Below are positions 1 through 8,952 of a stretch of DNA of 47,899 bases, one piece after another. The notes under the pieces are model-generated. The model did not search any database. It was given only the letters and a program-made list of their open reading frames with translations, and had not been told where the DNA came from. The stretch comes from Anaerolineales bacterium (GTDB lineage Bacteria; Chloroflexota; Anaerolineae; Anaerolineales; E44-bin32): assembly GCA_004376895.1 (NCBI GenBank), contig SOIH01000035.1:1-47899 (forward strand). Direction: 5' to 3'. Position 1 is the stretch's first letter. Every line of letters begins with the position of its first letter. Position numbers and translations under genes: made by a program.

Positions 1-317
1 TCGATGCGGTGATTTTAGACCCACCGAAGTTTGCGGCAACATCGGCTCAGGTGGACCGGGCTGCGCGTGGATATAAGGATGTGAATCTCCTGGCGTTTAA
101 ACTGCTGCGGGTAGGCGGTTATCTACTGACGTTCTCCTGCTCGGGTGGCGTAACCCCTCAACTTTTCCAGAAGATTGTCGCCGATGCTGCATTAGATGCC
201 GGGGTTGACGCGGTCATCGTGGGATGGCTTTCACAGGCGAGCGACCATCCAGTTCGAGTCTACTTCCCGGAGGGCCGCTATCTCAAAGGGCTAATATGCC
301 AGATTCGTGAGAAGTGA
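1..317 (+). CDS. Class I rRNA (cytosine-C5) methyltransferase, RlmI-like, 3' end only
   Basis: This is the last 104 or so codons of a gene that enters from the left; the reading frame starts at base 3. The fragment opens with [11 protein letters not shown]. Its DPPK/F core is motif IV of the RlmI/RlmK class of SAM-dependent rRNA methyltransferases. A hydrophobic strand ([13 protein letters not shown]) follows, and the protein ends with the [16 protein letters not shown] segment typical of these enzymes, which methylate a cytosine of 23S rRNA. The SAM-binding half and any PUA domain lie outside the window, so the exact member (RlmI or RlmL/K-type) cannot be fixed. The stop is TGA at 315-317. 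Confidence 0.8.
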   Translation, partial: DAVILDPPKFAATSAQVDRAARGYKDVNLLAFKLLRVGGYLLTFSCSGGVTPQLFQKIVADAALDAGVDAVIVGWLSQASDHPVRVYFPEGRYLKGLICQIREK

Positions 318-724
318 GGACCTGCGTGAAACCACTAAAAGTAATCTTTATTGCGAAACGACTCTTCATTCAGAAGAAACCAACCAGCGTATTCAAACCG
401 GCATAGCTTTCTAAAAAACGTATCGCAAATTACCGAATATGAAAAAAGGGCACACCCACTGGTGCGCTTCTGGATTTGTTAAGTGCAAGGGTCGGCCTGG
501 GAGTGGATTCTCGTCCTTAGACGCAGAGAATGCATGATCATGATGGCGTGCTACATGGTGAACCAAACGCCTATTACTCGTGTGTTTTATCCTTTGCTGA
601 TGGTTCGAAGGTAAAGAACAAAAGAAGATAGGGTGGGCCGCCGGCTCACCCTATCTCTCGTCACTCAGTATCTGTCTATAGTTGTTCTATTGGGGTAGTC
701 ACTTCATCAAGCTAATATTCACCA
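318..724. other. 407-bp intergenic region between convergent genes
   Basis: No credible coding frame is seen. The region separates the plus-strand methyltransferase from the minus-strand CpXC gene and contains one clear terminator (611-656). A 10-bp palindrome CATGATCATG lies at 533-542, with nothing to assign to it. Confidence 0.6.
611..656 (-). terminator. Rho-independent terminator of the aminotransferase-kinase-CpXC operon
   Basis: A perfect 9-bp stem is formed by GATAGGGTG (627-635) and CACCCTATC (647-655), with a GC-rich loop that can pair further. On the minus strand the stem is followed by a T-rich run (the complement of 611-626), as expected for termination after the gene ending at 725. 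Confidence 0.8.
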
Positions 725-2077
725 TCAAGAGGGTTTCATCTTCTCTTGCATTGAGAGCTTCAACGCGTGTTTATATACCTTTTGAATTCGAGCAGCGGCA
801 TCCTTCTCCTGTCCGGCTTCCAGCTGTTGGACGGTAGAGACCAGGGCATTCAGCAGATCGTTATCGATTGCCTTTTTACTTTCCTCAAGCAGTTTAATCG
901 CTCCTTCTTCATCCTCGATTTCCAGTAAGCGTTGAGCGAGCTTGAGACCCTCCGGCATCGATTCTTGAGCGAGAGAACGAATACGCTGTTCGATCGCTGA
1001 CAGACGTTTAGTGAGGTCCTCATCCTTCCGTTTTTCCGCATCCTGCAAATTAGCATGAAGTATCCCCAGGAATAGATCGTCGATCATCGGGAGGGCTTGC
1101 AGTAGAGCCTGATCGAGGTCGTCTGCGTCGAGCAGAGTCTTCAAGAGAGCAGCGGACTGTGCCGCTCGAGCCTCTTGAATCCGATCCAACTCTTCTGTAA
1201 TTTCGAGGATTTGCTGCCGTAAAGAAGTAAGGTGTTCCTTCTCCTCGCTCTGCGCCTGATCAATCCTTTCGGTGATGAGTTGGAAGAAACTGTAATCCAG
1301 TGCGGGGCGGGTGAGATTGACCAATGCCACGACACGGTTTTCATCTGGCGCTTCTACCAACAGATCGAGAAGTGTCTCGTGCGTTAATCCCTGCTCGGCC
1401 AGAGCTTGCAGGCTTTCCGTCGCTTCCTTCAGTGCTTCTTCCTGAGCTTTAAGTTTCTTCCCGAAAGAGCTGAACTCGATGATTTTCTCCAGCCTGGCGC
1501 CCATCGCTTCTTGTGCCTTCCTGTCGCCAGTCGACTGAAGAGCGAGGCTGGCAATCTGGAAAAATGTCCCATCTAGCTCGGCGTCGTGTTCCTTAACGAA
1601 GGTCTCGATTTGCTCTTCCGGCAGTGTGAGCACTTTCTCAAAGAGACGCATGGTGGCCCGCTGCGCGTCGATTTCTTCCTTCGATATCCCTTCTGCTTCC
1701 AAAACTCGTTCGACCAGACCTTGCATCGTCAGGATTGTTTGCGATTGAAAGAGGTACCCTTTACGCTCCTCAGGAGGGAGCCGATCGGACACACGCTTAA
1801 TCATCTGTCCGATGATGCGTTCCTGCTCGTTCTTCGGCATGCTCGCTTCTATGGGGACATAGGTCAGCAAAAGCTCATGCTGCGGATCATGATAAACGAT
1901 TGGCACTGCGACAGCGCCATCGAAACCACAAACGCCGCACTGGATATGATTGAGTGATCCGGAAAGAAGTTGCGCCTTCGCACCCGGATTCTGACCGACG
2001 TCGATCAGTTGCTGGATCTGAGCCTGGATAGGTGACCTGCAATTGGGGCAGGGTATTTGAGTGGTATTTATTACCAT
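725..2077 (-). CDS. CpXC-domain protein with long coiled-coil region
   Basis: The 450-residue protein begins with a CpXC zinc-binding domain (about residues 8-75): Cys pairs CPNC at 10-13 and CGVC near 48-51, then a beta-rich segment ending in LLLTYVP. The rest is almost entirely charged and helical (Glu/Gln/Leu/Lys-rich), with heptad-like stretches predicted as coiled coil. There is no signal peptide or membrane segment, so it should be cytosolic. CpXC proteins have no established biochemical function. Its ATG lies one base from the stop codon of the histidine kinase upstream, so the two are probably translated together. That makes a signalling role plausible but unproven. A strong terminator follows. 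Confidence 0.8.
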   Translation of the reverse strand: MVINTTQIPCPNCRSPIQAQIQQLIDVGQNPGAKAQLLSGSLNHIQCGVCGFDGAVAVPIVYHDPQHELLLTYVPIEASMPKNEQERIIGQMIKRVSDRLPPEERKGYLFQSQTILTMQGLVERVLEAEGISKEEIDAQRATMRLFEKVLTLPEEQIETFVKEHDAELDGTFFQIASLALQSTGDRKAQEAMGARLEKIIEFSSFGKKLKAQEEALKEATESLQALAEQGLTHETLLDLLVEAPDENRVVALVNLTRPALDYSFFQLITERIDQAQSEEKEHLTSLRQQILEITEELDRIQEARAAQSAALLKTLLDADDLDQALLQALPMIDDLFLGILHANLQDAEKRKDEDLTKRLSAIEQRIRSLAQESMPEGLKLAQRLLEIEDEEGAIKLLEESKKAIDNDLLNALVSTVQQLEAGQEKDAAARIQKVYKHALKLSMQEKMKPS

Positions 2078-2078
2078 A

Positions 2079-3653
2079 TTATTCTTCTGCCTCGGTGTCC
2101 TTTAATATTGGTAGTGAGAAACAGATACATGCTCCATCCTTTACGCGGTCATCCACCCAGATTCGACCTTCGTGGGCTTCGATTACAGCTTTCGCGAGGA
2201 AGAGCCCCAAACCTGCTCCTTTGATCTTCCGGTTGGTTTCAGTCGAGCGATAAAATAGATTGAAAATTCTGGGCACATCCTCAACGGCGATTCCTGGACC
2301 TTCATCTTGCACACAAATAACAATTTCGTTCTGTTTAGTTGTCCCGGATATGGTGACTTTCCCTCCATCCGGAGAGTATTTCATTGCGTTGGAAAGCAAG
2401 TTTCCCATCACCTGCATCATGCGAGTCTCATCGGCGTAGACAATGGGAAATTCAGAAGGGAAATTTATCTTGAAATCATGATCGGCCGATTGTGTCTTAA
2501 AGCGGTTTGCCATCTGCTGTGCGAGGTGGTCGATGGCAATCTGCGACCGATCCAACTTAAGCGCGCCTGCCTGCAGGCGGGAGGCGTCTAACAAGTCATC
2601 TATCAGACCTGTAAGATGGTCGGCTTCCTCCTCGATAACTGCTAAGCTATCTTCCACGACCTCGGAGTCCCAGCGTGCATCCTCTCTACGGAGCGTGCCT
2701 ACATAACCCTTGATCAGCGCGACCGGAGTGCGTAGCTCGTGGCTGATGATGGAGATAAATGTGCTCTTTAATTCCTCTGCCTCGCGAAATTTCGTAATAT
2801 CGCGCACGGTGGCGACAATACTTATAAGTTCCCCGGCTTCATCAAAAGCGGGCGCGTAAGTGATACCTACGCTTACTGCGCCGCCGCCCTTTGTGATCAG
2901 GTCGCCTTCTACGTAGAGTGTCGCCTGTGCGCTTAGAGGCCAACCGCCGGCTTCTGTATCCTCAAGGGAAGTCCCTGGTTCTCGGCTGAGCCAGCGGATG
3001 ATCTCTATGTGTTGTTTACCGATAACGCTATCAGCCTCATAGCCCATTAAACTCGAACAAGCCCGATTGAAGCGGGTGAAACGGTATGATGGGTCGAGGA
3101 TGAAAATACCATCTGCGGCAGACTCCAGGATGGCATCCAGATGATGGTGCTGTTGAGCAATTTCAGTGAAGAGCATCGCATTGTGAACAGCAATAGCCGC
3201 TTGTGAGGCGAATGCGCTAAGGAGTTTACGATCATCGGCAGAGAATTGGCCGCGATAGGATCTGAAGATGAAGATAACCCCGACGGTCTCCCCCTTAACG
3301 TTCATCGGTAACCCTACGCCGGTGAGTAGACCCATAGATGCGGCCTGTGTTATCCGTTGCAGGCGTCTATTGACCTCAGGAAGCTCAAAGCGAGCAGGGT
3401 CGCCGTGGTCTGGGATATCCGAAAGTAGTGGATCGAGATAGCGCACGAAATCCGGGTTAATCCCGAAGGTCGAGGCGACCCGCCAGGTGCCTCCCGCATC
3501 ACGCAATGCGATGAGGCCTGCACTGCCGCCAAGTATCTCGGCCGAGAAACGGACGATTTCAGCCAGGACGCGATCTAGATCCAGCTCTTCAGTGATCGCT
3601 CGGCTGATTCTTAGTAGATAATCACGCTGGCGGATTCGGAAATCAGGAAGCAT
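2079..3653 (-). CDS. Soluble sensor histidine kinase (GAF-PAS-HisKA-HATPase)
   Basis: The 524-residue kinase has no membrane segment. In order it has a GAF domain (about 23-160), a PAS domain (170-290, with ILDPSYRFTRFNRA), a HisKA dimerisation domain with the phosphoacceptor in SHELRTP (His305), and a HATPase domain. The HATPase carries the N box (NLLSNAMKYSPDGG), G1 (DEGPGI) and G2 (GAGLGLFLAK). It should autophosphorylate on His305 in response to a cytoplasmic ligand or redox signal. No response regulator is adjacent. The OmpR-type regulator at 15031-15768 is the nearest of a matching class, but a partnership is only a guess. The gene sits 9 nt after the aminotransferase stop and is followed by the CpXC gene after 1 nt. 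Confidence 0.92.
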   Translation of the reverse strand: MLPDFRIRQRDYLLRISRAITEELDLDRVLAEIVRFSAEILGGSAGLIALRDAGGTWRVASTFGINPDFVRYLDPLLSDIPDHGDPARFELPEVNRRLQRITQAASMGLLTGVGLPMNVKGETVGVIFIFRSYRGQFSADDRKLLSAFASQAAIAVHNAMLFTEIAQQHHHLDAILESAADGIFILDPSYRFTRFNRACSSLMGYEADSVIGKQHIEIIRWLSREPGTSLEDTEAGGWPLSAQATLYVEGDLITKGGGAVSVGITYAPAFDEAGELISIVATVRDITKFREAEELKSTFISIISHELRTPVALIKGYVGTLRREDARWDSEVVEDSLAVIEEEADHLTGLIDDLLDASRLQAGALKLDRSQIAIDHLAQQMANRFKTQSADHDFKINFPSEFPIVYADETRMMQVMGNLLSNAMKYSPDGGKVTISGTTKQNEIVICVQDEGPGIAVEDVPRIFNLFYRSTETNRKIKGAGLGLFLAKAVIEAHEGRIWVDDRVKDGACICFSLPILKDTEAEE

Positions 3654-3662
3654 TCGCTGCTC

Positions 3663-4982
3663 TTACGCTTCGGCTTCGGCGGATGTGATTGCCTCTTCGA
3701 GCATCTGGAGTCCTTCGTTGATAAGATCCTGTGAGATGTTCAAAGGAGGGGCAATACGGACAGAGTTCTTACCACTGCCTAGTGTGATCAACCCGTTATG
3801 GAACGCCTTTTCAACAATGCGATCGCGAAGATCAGCCGCGGGTATTTTGCTCTCGCGGTCCTTAACAAATTCAATTCCGATCATCAAGCCTTTACCGCGC
3901 ACTTGACCAATGGATGTATGGCGGGTCATGATTTCAGATAGCGCATCCAGGGCGTATTCCCCCACCTCCGCTGCGTTCTTCATAAAGCCGCCTTCAATCA
4001 ACTCCAGGGTCGCTAAGCCAGCACTGCATGAGACGGGATTGCCGCCGTAGGTATTCCCGTGCGCTCCTATTGGCCAATCCATGACGCTGGCCCGCGCGAG
4101 AATGCCGCCCAGCGGCATGCCTGACGCAATTCCTTTCGCGAAGCAAACAATGTCGGGCTCCACTCCCCAATGTTCGATCGCCCACCACTTCCCGGTGCGA
4201 CCGATACCCGATTGGACTTCATCAGCGATGAGGAGTATGCCATGCTTGTCGCACAATCTTCTTAGGGCAGGGAAGAATCCCGCGGGAGGGACAACGTACC
4301 CGCCTTCACCAAGGATGGGTTCGATCATGATCGCAGCCGTCTCTTGGGGTGGAACTGTTCGAGCGAGTATGACCTCTTCGATGTAGCGCACGACAGCTTC
4401 GCCATAATCTTCGTCTTTAGATTGAACGAGGATAGGTCGGTAGGAGTCTGGATACGGGACGTGGGTCACACCGCTCATCATCGGGCTAAAATTTTCCCGA
4501 TATTGTGTCTTGCTGGATGTGAAGGCTAGTGACCCCATAGTCCGTCCGTGAAACGCGCCGAAAAAACCTATGAAGTGCTGTCGGCCTGTATGGGATCGGG
4601 CGAGTTTAATTGCAGCTTCGACAGCTTCCGTACCGGAATTTCCCAGAAAAACTTTGGCGGGTTCCTCAAAAGGAGCGGTAGAGGCTATTTTTTCAGAGAA
4701 TTCTACCCATACGGGGTGGTAGAAATCGGAGGAGATGTGGATGAACTTGTCTACCTGTTTTTTGATCGATTCAACGACTTTCGGATGGCTATGACCGGTT
4801 GAGCACACAGCGATTCCAGAGGCGAAGTCGATGAAACGATTCCCATCAATATCCCAGACTTCGGATCCCTTTCCATGGTCCATTGCAAAAGGATAAGCCC
4901 TTGGGTAGGAGGGGGAGATTACAGCATGGTCTCGTTCTAAGAGTTTCTTCGCCTTTGTGCCAGGTACGTTCAGCGGGTTCAT
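3663..4982 (-). CDS. Class III PLP aminotransferase (acetylornithine/4-aminobutyrate aminotransferase family)
   Basis: The 439-residue protein is the full length of class III fold-type I aminotransferases. Visible features are the phosphate-binding NSGTEAVEAAIKLAR segment (115-129), the aromatic FGAFHGRTMG (141-150), the cofactor aspartate in IADEVQSGIGRTG (Asp254) and the Schiff-base lysine in CFAKGIASGMPLGG (Lys283). It should move an omega-amino group, such as that of 4-aminobutyrate or another omega-amino acid, to 2-oxoglutarate. The exact substrate cannot be read from sequence, and no arginine or GABA genes are nearby. AGGAGG lies about 10 nt before the ATG. It is the first gene of the operon with the histidine kinase and CpXC protein. 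Confidence 0.9.
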   Translation of the reverse strand: MNPLNVPGTKAKKLLERDHAVISPSYPRAYPFAMDHGKGSEVWDIDGNRFIDFASGIAVCSTGHSHPKVVESIKKQVDKFIHISSDFYHPVWVEFSEKIASTAPFEEPAKVFLGNSGTEAVEAAIKLARSHTGRQHFIGFFGAFHGRTMGSLAFTSSKTQYRENFSPMMSGVTHVPYPDSYRPILVQSKDEDYGEAVVRYIEEVILARTVPPQETAAIMIEPILGEGGYVVPPAGFFPALRRLCDKHGILLIADEVQSGIGRTGKWWAIEHWGVEPDIVCFAKGIASGMPLGGILARASVMDWPIGAHGNTYGGNPVSCSAGLATLELIEGGFMKNAAEVGEYALDALSEIMTRHTSIGQVRGKGLMIGIEFVKDRESKIPAADLRDRIVEKAFHNGLITLGSGKNSVRIAPPLNISQDLINEGLQMLEEAITSAEAEA

Positions 4983-5080
4983 TGATGCAAAGCCTCCTGA
5001 ATAAAATCTAGTTATTGAATTGGTGTGCGCCGGACATCATTGCGCATAGCCGTCATTAATGGATGGGTTTTGTGCATTTT

Positions 5081-5104
5081 CTTCGCCGTTTAGGCGCGGC
5101 GAAG
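5081..5104. repeat. Perfect 8-bp inverted repeat in the divergent intergenic region
   Basis: CTTCGCCG (5081-5088) and CGGCGAAG (5097-5104) are separated by 8 nt. The repeat lies between the divergent aminotransferase and acyl-CoA ligase starts. Neither strand has a T run after it, so an operator or leader hairpin is more likely than a terminator. Confidence 0.5.
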
Positions 5105-5128
5105 ATGGTGAATTATATCACTCCCGCT

Positions 5129-5156
5129 TTGCATAGCCCTTATTCCATTGTATAAA
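5129..5156 (+). promoter_or_regulatory. Candidate sigma-70 promoter of the acyl-CoA ligase gene
   Basis: TTGCAT (5129-5134) and TATAAA (5151-5156) are spaced by 16 nt. The start codon lies about 40 nt downstream, preceded by an AAAGGAG ribosome-binding site at 5188-5194. Confidence 0.55.
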
Positions 5157-5203
5157 AGAAGGGAGATTTCTTCGTCTAACCATTCATAAAGGAGAATGCA
5201 GAC

Positions 5204-6895
5204 ATGAAAGAGCGACCCTGGTTTAAGCACTATGAATCTGAAGTTCCGAAGTCCATTGAGTACCAAGAAGTGCCGCTCTATCATTTTTTAGAGAATGCTG
5301 CTGTAAAGTATCCTGATCAGGCTTGCGCGATATTTAAGGGTTCGGTGATTACCTATGCCGAGATGGACGAATTAGCTAATCGTCTTGCTGGCGCACTTGC
5401 TGCTATGGGCGTAAAAAAAGGAACACCAGTCGGCATCTTCATGCCCAACTCGCCGCAGTTCGTTATGGCATTCTACGCGATACTCAAAGCGGGTGGTATT
5501 GTCGTCGCAACGAATCCCCTCTACACCGCGCGTGAGATTGAACATCAGATGAAAGATTCGGGAACGGAGATCATGCTCGTCATGAGCAACTTCTATCCCA
5601 TGATCAAAGAGGTTCAACCGAATACTCCCATTAAGAAGTTGATCGTCACGAACATTAAAGAATATCTGCCCGGGCTGCTCCGATTCCTTTTCACTCTGAC
5701 CAAGGAGAAAAAAGACGGGCATCGAGTTGAATTGGGGGAAGGGGATTTGTGGCTGCAGGACATCCTTAAGGAATACTCACCCTCTGACCGACCGCAGATA
5801 ACAATTGGACAAAATGATGACGCTCTCTACCAGTACAGCGGCGGCACGACCGGCATTTCGAAGGCAGCAATCGCGACGCACGGGAACCTCGTCGCGAACA
5901 CGCTCCAGATTAAATCCTGGTTGCCATCCGTCCAGGAGGGAGCCGAGATTGTCTTGATGGCGATCCCGATGTTCCACGTCTATGGCATGGTCGCCGGCAT
6001 GAGCTTCGGCATCGCTGCCGCCTCCAGCCTAGTGATGGTCCCAAACCCGCGGGATATGGGAGATGTCCTCGGTTCGATCTCCAAGTATCGTCCGACGATT
6101 TACCCCGGTGTTCCGGCGATGTACAACGCGATCAACAATCACCCCGACGTGAAGGCGGGCAAAGTGGACGTAAGCTCGATCAAGGCGTGCATCTCCGGTT
6201 CCGCCCCGCTCATGAGAGAGACGCAGACCACCTTTGAAGAACTGACGGGAGGGAGGCTCGTTGAAGGCTATGGTCTTTCCGAGGCCCCAACAGCGACTCA
6301 CTGCAACCCGGTGTTCGGCATGAGCAAAGAGGGATCGATCGGCATCCCCTTCCCGGATGTGGACGCCCGCATCATCTCTCTGGATGATGAAGTTACTGTG
6401 CTTGAAACAGGCGAGATCGGGGAGCTAGTGATGAAGGGCCCCCAGGTAATGAAGGGCTATCTAAATATGCCCACGGAGACGACAAACGCATTACGAGACG
6501 GCTGGCTCTACACCGGCGACATCGCCTATATGGACGAGGATGGCTATTTCTTTATTGTGGATCGTAAGAAGGAGCTCATCAAGCCCAGCGGTTACCAGGT
6601 TTGGCCCAGGGAAGTAGAGGAGGTCATCGCCGAGAATCCCAAGGTCCTGGAAGTCGGAGTCGCCGGCATCCCCGATGCTTATCGTGGAGAGACCGTAAAA
6701 GCGTGGGTGGTTCTCAAGCCGGGTGAAACGCTGACTGTCGACGAAGTAAAAGCGTGGTGCAAAGAGCACATGGCTGCTTTTAAAGTTCCCACACACGTGG
6801 AATTCCGGGACGAACTGCCCAAGACAACCATCGGAAAGGTTCTGCGGCGGGAGCTCGTGCGTCAAGATCGCGAGAAGCAGGGGGCGGAAGAGTAA
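5204..6895 (+). CDS. fadD: Long-chain fatty-acid--CoA ligase
   Basis: The 563-residue AMP-forming acyl-CoA synthetase activates a fatty acid to acyl-adenylate and then to acyl-CoA. The P-loop-like YSGGTTGISK (211-220) binds ATP. The VEGYGLSEAP motif follows, then the GWLYTGDIAYMDEDGY core and DRKKELIKPSGYQV hinge. The catalytic lysine is in PKTTIGKVLRREL near the C-terminus. Length and the substrate-tunnel region (MAIPMFHVYGM) match the long-chain group. A strong ribosome-binding site supports the ATG at 5204. The gene stands alone with its own promoter and a terminator shared with ftsH. It probably feeds exogenous fatty acids into beta-oxidation or lipid synthesis. Confidence 0.92.
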   Translation: MKERPWFKHYESEVPKSIEYQEVPLYHFLENAAVKYPDQACAIFKGSVITYAEMDELANRLAGALAAMGVKKGTPVGIFMPNSPQFVMAFYAILKAGGIVVATNPLYTAREIEHQMKDSGTEIMLVMSNFYPMIKEVQPNTPIKKLIVTNIKEYLPGLLRFLFTLTKEKKDGHRVELGEGDLWLQDILKEYSPSDRPQITIGQNDDALYQYSGGTTGISKAAIATHGNLVANTLQIKSWLPSVQEGAEIVLMAIPMFHVYGMVAGMSFGIAAASSLVMVPNPRDMGDVLGSISKYRPTIYPGVPAMYNAINNHPDVKAGKVDVSSIKACISGSAPLMRETQTTFEELTGGRLVEGYGLSEAPTATHCNPVFGMSKEGSIGIPFPDVDARIISLDDEVTVLETGEIGELVMKGPQVMKGYLNMPTETTNALRDGWLYTGDIAYMDEDGYFFIVDRKKELIKPSGYQVWPREVEEVIAENPKVLEVGVAGIPDAYRGETVKAWVVLKPGETLTVDEVKAWCKEHMAAFKVPTHVEFRDELPKTTIGKVLRRELVRQDREKQGAEE

Positions 6896-6933
6896 AGTAA
6901 ACAACCGGCTTCTAGTTGGAGGCCAGAATGCGA

Positions 6934-6962
6934 AACGCCCGGGCAATCATAGCCCGGGCGTT
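6934..6962. terminator. Bidirectional terminator between fadD and ftsH
   Basis: An 11-bp perfect stem is formed by AACGCCCGGGC (6934-6944) and GCCCGGGCGTT (6952-6962) with a 7-nt loop. It sits between convergent stop codons. Flanking T runs are short on both strands, so efficiency is uncertain, but position and stem strength favour a shared terminator. Confidence 0.75.
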
Positions 6963-6985
6963 GGTTATGTAAGAGATTAGAAATT

Positions 6986-8848
6986 TCACGCACCCGCAAG
7001 GAGAGGGGTTCCGCTATTTTTCTCCTTAACGGGTTGGCCGAAAATTTTCTCGAAAGTCTCTCGATCGATAGTTTCCTCTTCGACGAGATATTCGGCGATG
7101 GTATCGAGCGAAGTTCGATATTCAGTCAGGATCTCTTTAGCGCGAGCGTAGGCATCTCGGACCAAGCCACGAACCTCGGTATCTATCTTCTCAGCGATAC
7201 GCTCAGAGTAGTCTCGCTGTTCTGAGATCTCTCGACCGAGGAAAACCAACTCCTCCTTTTGCCCATATACCATCGGTCCGAGCTCATCGCTCATCCCGAG
7301 CCGAGTGACCATCGAGCGTGCCATCTTCGTCACCCGTTCGAGATCGCTCGATGCGCCGGAGGTAATATCATTAAAGACCAACTCCTCAGCCGCACGACCA
7401 CCGAGGGCATAGGCCATATCCGCGAGAATCTTGTTGCGGGAAATCAGTGTCCGGTCCTCCTCAGGGAGGGCAAGCGTAAAGCCGCCCATCATTCCCCGAG
7501 CTACGATACTCACTTTATGAACGCGATCTGATTCGGGGATGACGTGGCTTACGACGGCGTGACCCGCTTCGTGGTAGGCGACGATTAATTTCTCTTCCTG
7601 ACTTATGAGACGGCTCTTTCGCTCAGGACCGGCGATAACGCGCTCAATCGATTCTTCGAATTCATTTTGCCCGATTGTCTTTTTGTCTCGACGAGCGGCT
7701 AGGATAGCGGCTTCATTGACGAGATTCTCAATATCGGCGCCGACAAACCCTGGGGTTGCTTTAGCGATAACCGAGAGATCCACGGTCTCCTCGAGGGGCT
7801 TACCTCTTGAGTGGACCTTCAGGATTGCCTCACGTCCGCGCATATCTGGCTGGTCGAGGGTAACCCGACGGTCGAAGCGGCCGGGTCGAAGGAGAGCAGG
7901 GTCAAGGATATCAGGTCTATTCGTCGCGGCCATGACGATCACATTCGTATCCGTATCGAAACCATCCATCTCGACGAGCATCTGGTTGAGTGTTTGCTCT
8001 CGCTCATCATGGCTGCCGCCGAGACCGGCGCCGCGCTGACGGCCTACAGCGTCGATCTCATCGACAAAAACGATGCAGGGGGCGTGGCGCTTTGCTTGAT
8101 CGAAAAGATCGCGCACCCGGCTGGCGCCGACGCCGACGAACATTTCGACGAACTCGGAGCCCGAAATGGAGAAGAAGGGCACACCCGCTTCCCCTGATAC
8201 TGCCTTCGCAAGCAGCGTTTTTCCCGTCCCCGGAGCACCGATTAAAAGCACGCCTTTTGGAATGCGAGCACCAAGTGCAATAAATTTTTCGGGTTCTTGA
8301 AGGAACTCGACAATCTCCTCAAGTTCCTCTTTCGCCTCTTCAATGCCGGCAACATCTTCAAATGTAACGGTGGGCTGGTCGCCGGTAAACATACGCGCGC
8401 GACTCTTCCCAAAGGAGAGTGCCTGGTTATTCGTACCTTGCGCCTGACGCATCATGAACCAGATCAAGCCCACGACAAGCAATGCGGGAAGGATATAGGT
8501 AATCAGGCTGAGAATGGCTCCCAGATCGCTGGGTTCTTTGATCTCGAGCATAAGAAACGGGGGAGCCAAAGATGACTCGGTGACGCCCAGATCTTTTAAC
8601 TGCTCAACCGTCGTCTTTGTAGGTTCCTTGCGAGAGAACGCATTGGTACCATCCCGGTAGATCAATTCCAATTCGTTTTCATCGACTACGATACGGACGA
8701 TTGCGCCGGATTGAATCTTTGCCGCGACCTCGTTAAAAGCTAGTCTTTCAGGTTGGGTCGCCTCGCTGCGGGAGTAGAAAAGAACCGCTACGATTGTGAG
8801 TAACAATATAAAAAGTACGAGAGAGTTTCTGCCTCGGGGTGAATTCAC
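6986..8848 (-). CDS. ftsH: ATP-dependent zinc metalloprotease FtsH
   Basis: The 620-residue protein has the full FtsH architecture. It has an N-terminal membrane segment (about 9-25), an extracytoplasmic domain, a second membrane segment (about 116-133), and an AAA+ module with Walker A GAPGTGKT (204-211) and Walker B IVFVDEID (259-266). The second region of homology ([18 protein letters not shown]) and the zinc-protease site HEAGH (426-430) follow. It degrades misfolded and regulatory membrane and cytosolic proteins as a hexamer. The start is GTG at 8848, with GGGAGG 5 nt upstream; no ATG is in a suitable position. A perfect hairpin abuts the ribosome-binding site (8858-8880), suggesting control at leader level. 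The Ser/Thr kinase gene ends about 100 nt upstream on the same strand. Confidence 0.97.
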   Translation of the reverse strand: MNSPRGRNSLVLFILLLTIVAVLFYSRSEATQPERLAFNEVAAKIQSGAIVRIVVDENELELIYRDGTNAFSRKEPTKTTVEQLKDLGVTESSLAPPFLMLEIKEPSDLGAILSLITYILPALLVVGLIWFMMRQAQGTNNQALSFGKSRARMFTGDQPTVTFEDVAGIEEAKEELEEIVEFLQEPEKFIALGARIPKGVLLIGAPGTGKTLLAKAVSGEAGVPFFSISGSEFVEMFVGVGASRVRDLFDQAKRHAPCIVFVDEIDAVGRQRGAGLGGSHDEREQTLNQMLVEMDGFDTDTNVIVMAATNRPDILDPALLRPGRFDRRVTLDQPDMRGREAILKVHSRGKPLEETVDLSVIAKATPGFVGADIENLVNEAAILAARRDKKTIGQNEFEESIERVIAGPERKSRLISQEEKLIVAYHEAGHAVVSHVIPESDRVHKVSIVARGMMGGFTLALPEEDRTLISRNKILADMAYALGGRAAEELVFNDITSGASSDLERVTKMARSMVTRLGMSDELGPMVYGQKEELVFLGREISEQRDYSERIAEKIDTEVRGLVRDAYARAKEILTEYRTSLDTIAEYLVEEETIDRETFEKIFGQPVKEKNSGTPLLAGA

Positions 8849-8857
8849 ATTTACCTC

Positions 8858-8880
8858 CCAAAGCTAATAGATAGCTTTGG
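8858..8880 (-). promoter_or_regulatory. 9-bp inverted repeat abutting the ftsH ribosome-binding site
   Basis: CCAAAGCTA (8858-8866) and TAGCTTTGG (8872-8880) pair perfectly across 5 nt. On the minus strand the right arm runs straight into the Shine-Dalgarno GGAGG (8858-8854), sharing one base with it. A TATAAT-like box lies further upstream at 8919-8914 (-), with no convincing -35. It could be a DNA operator or an RNA hairpin that limits ribosome access. Confidence 0.5.
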
Positions 8881-8952
8881 TTATGTAGACTAATTTTTAG
8901 AACGTTCGTCCGAATTATACCGCGGCCGATAGGGGGCGACCAGTATGTTGGA

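Noticed and set aside
533-542. CATGATCATG palindrome
   Set aside because: It is short and AT-rich, and no promoter or gene start lies near it.
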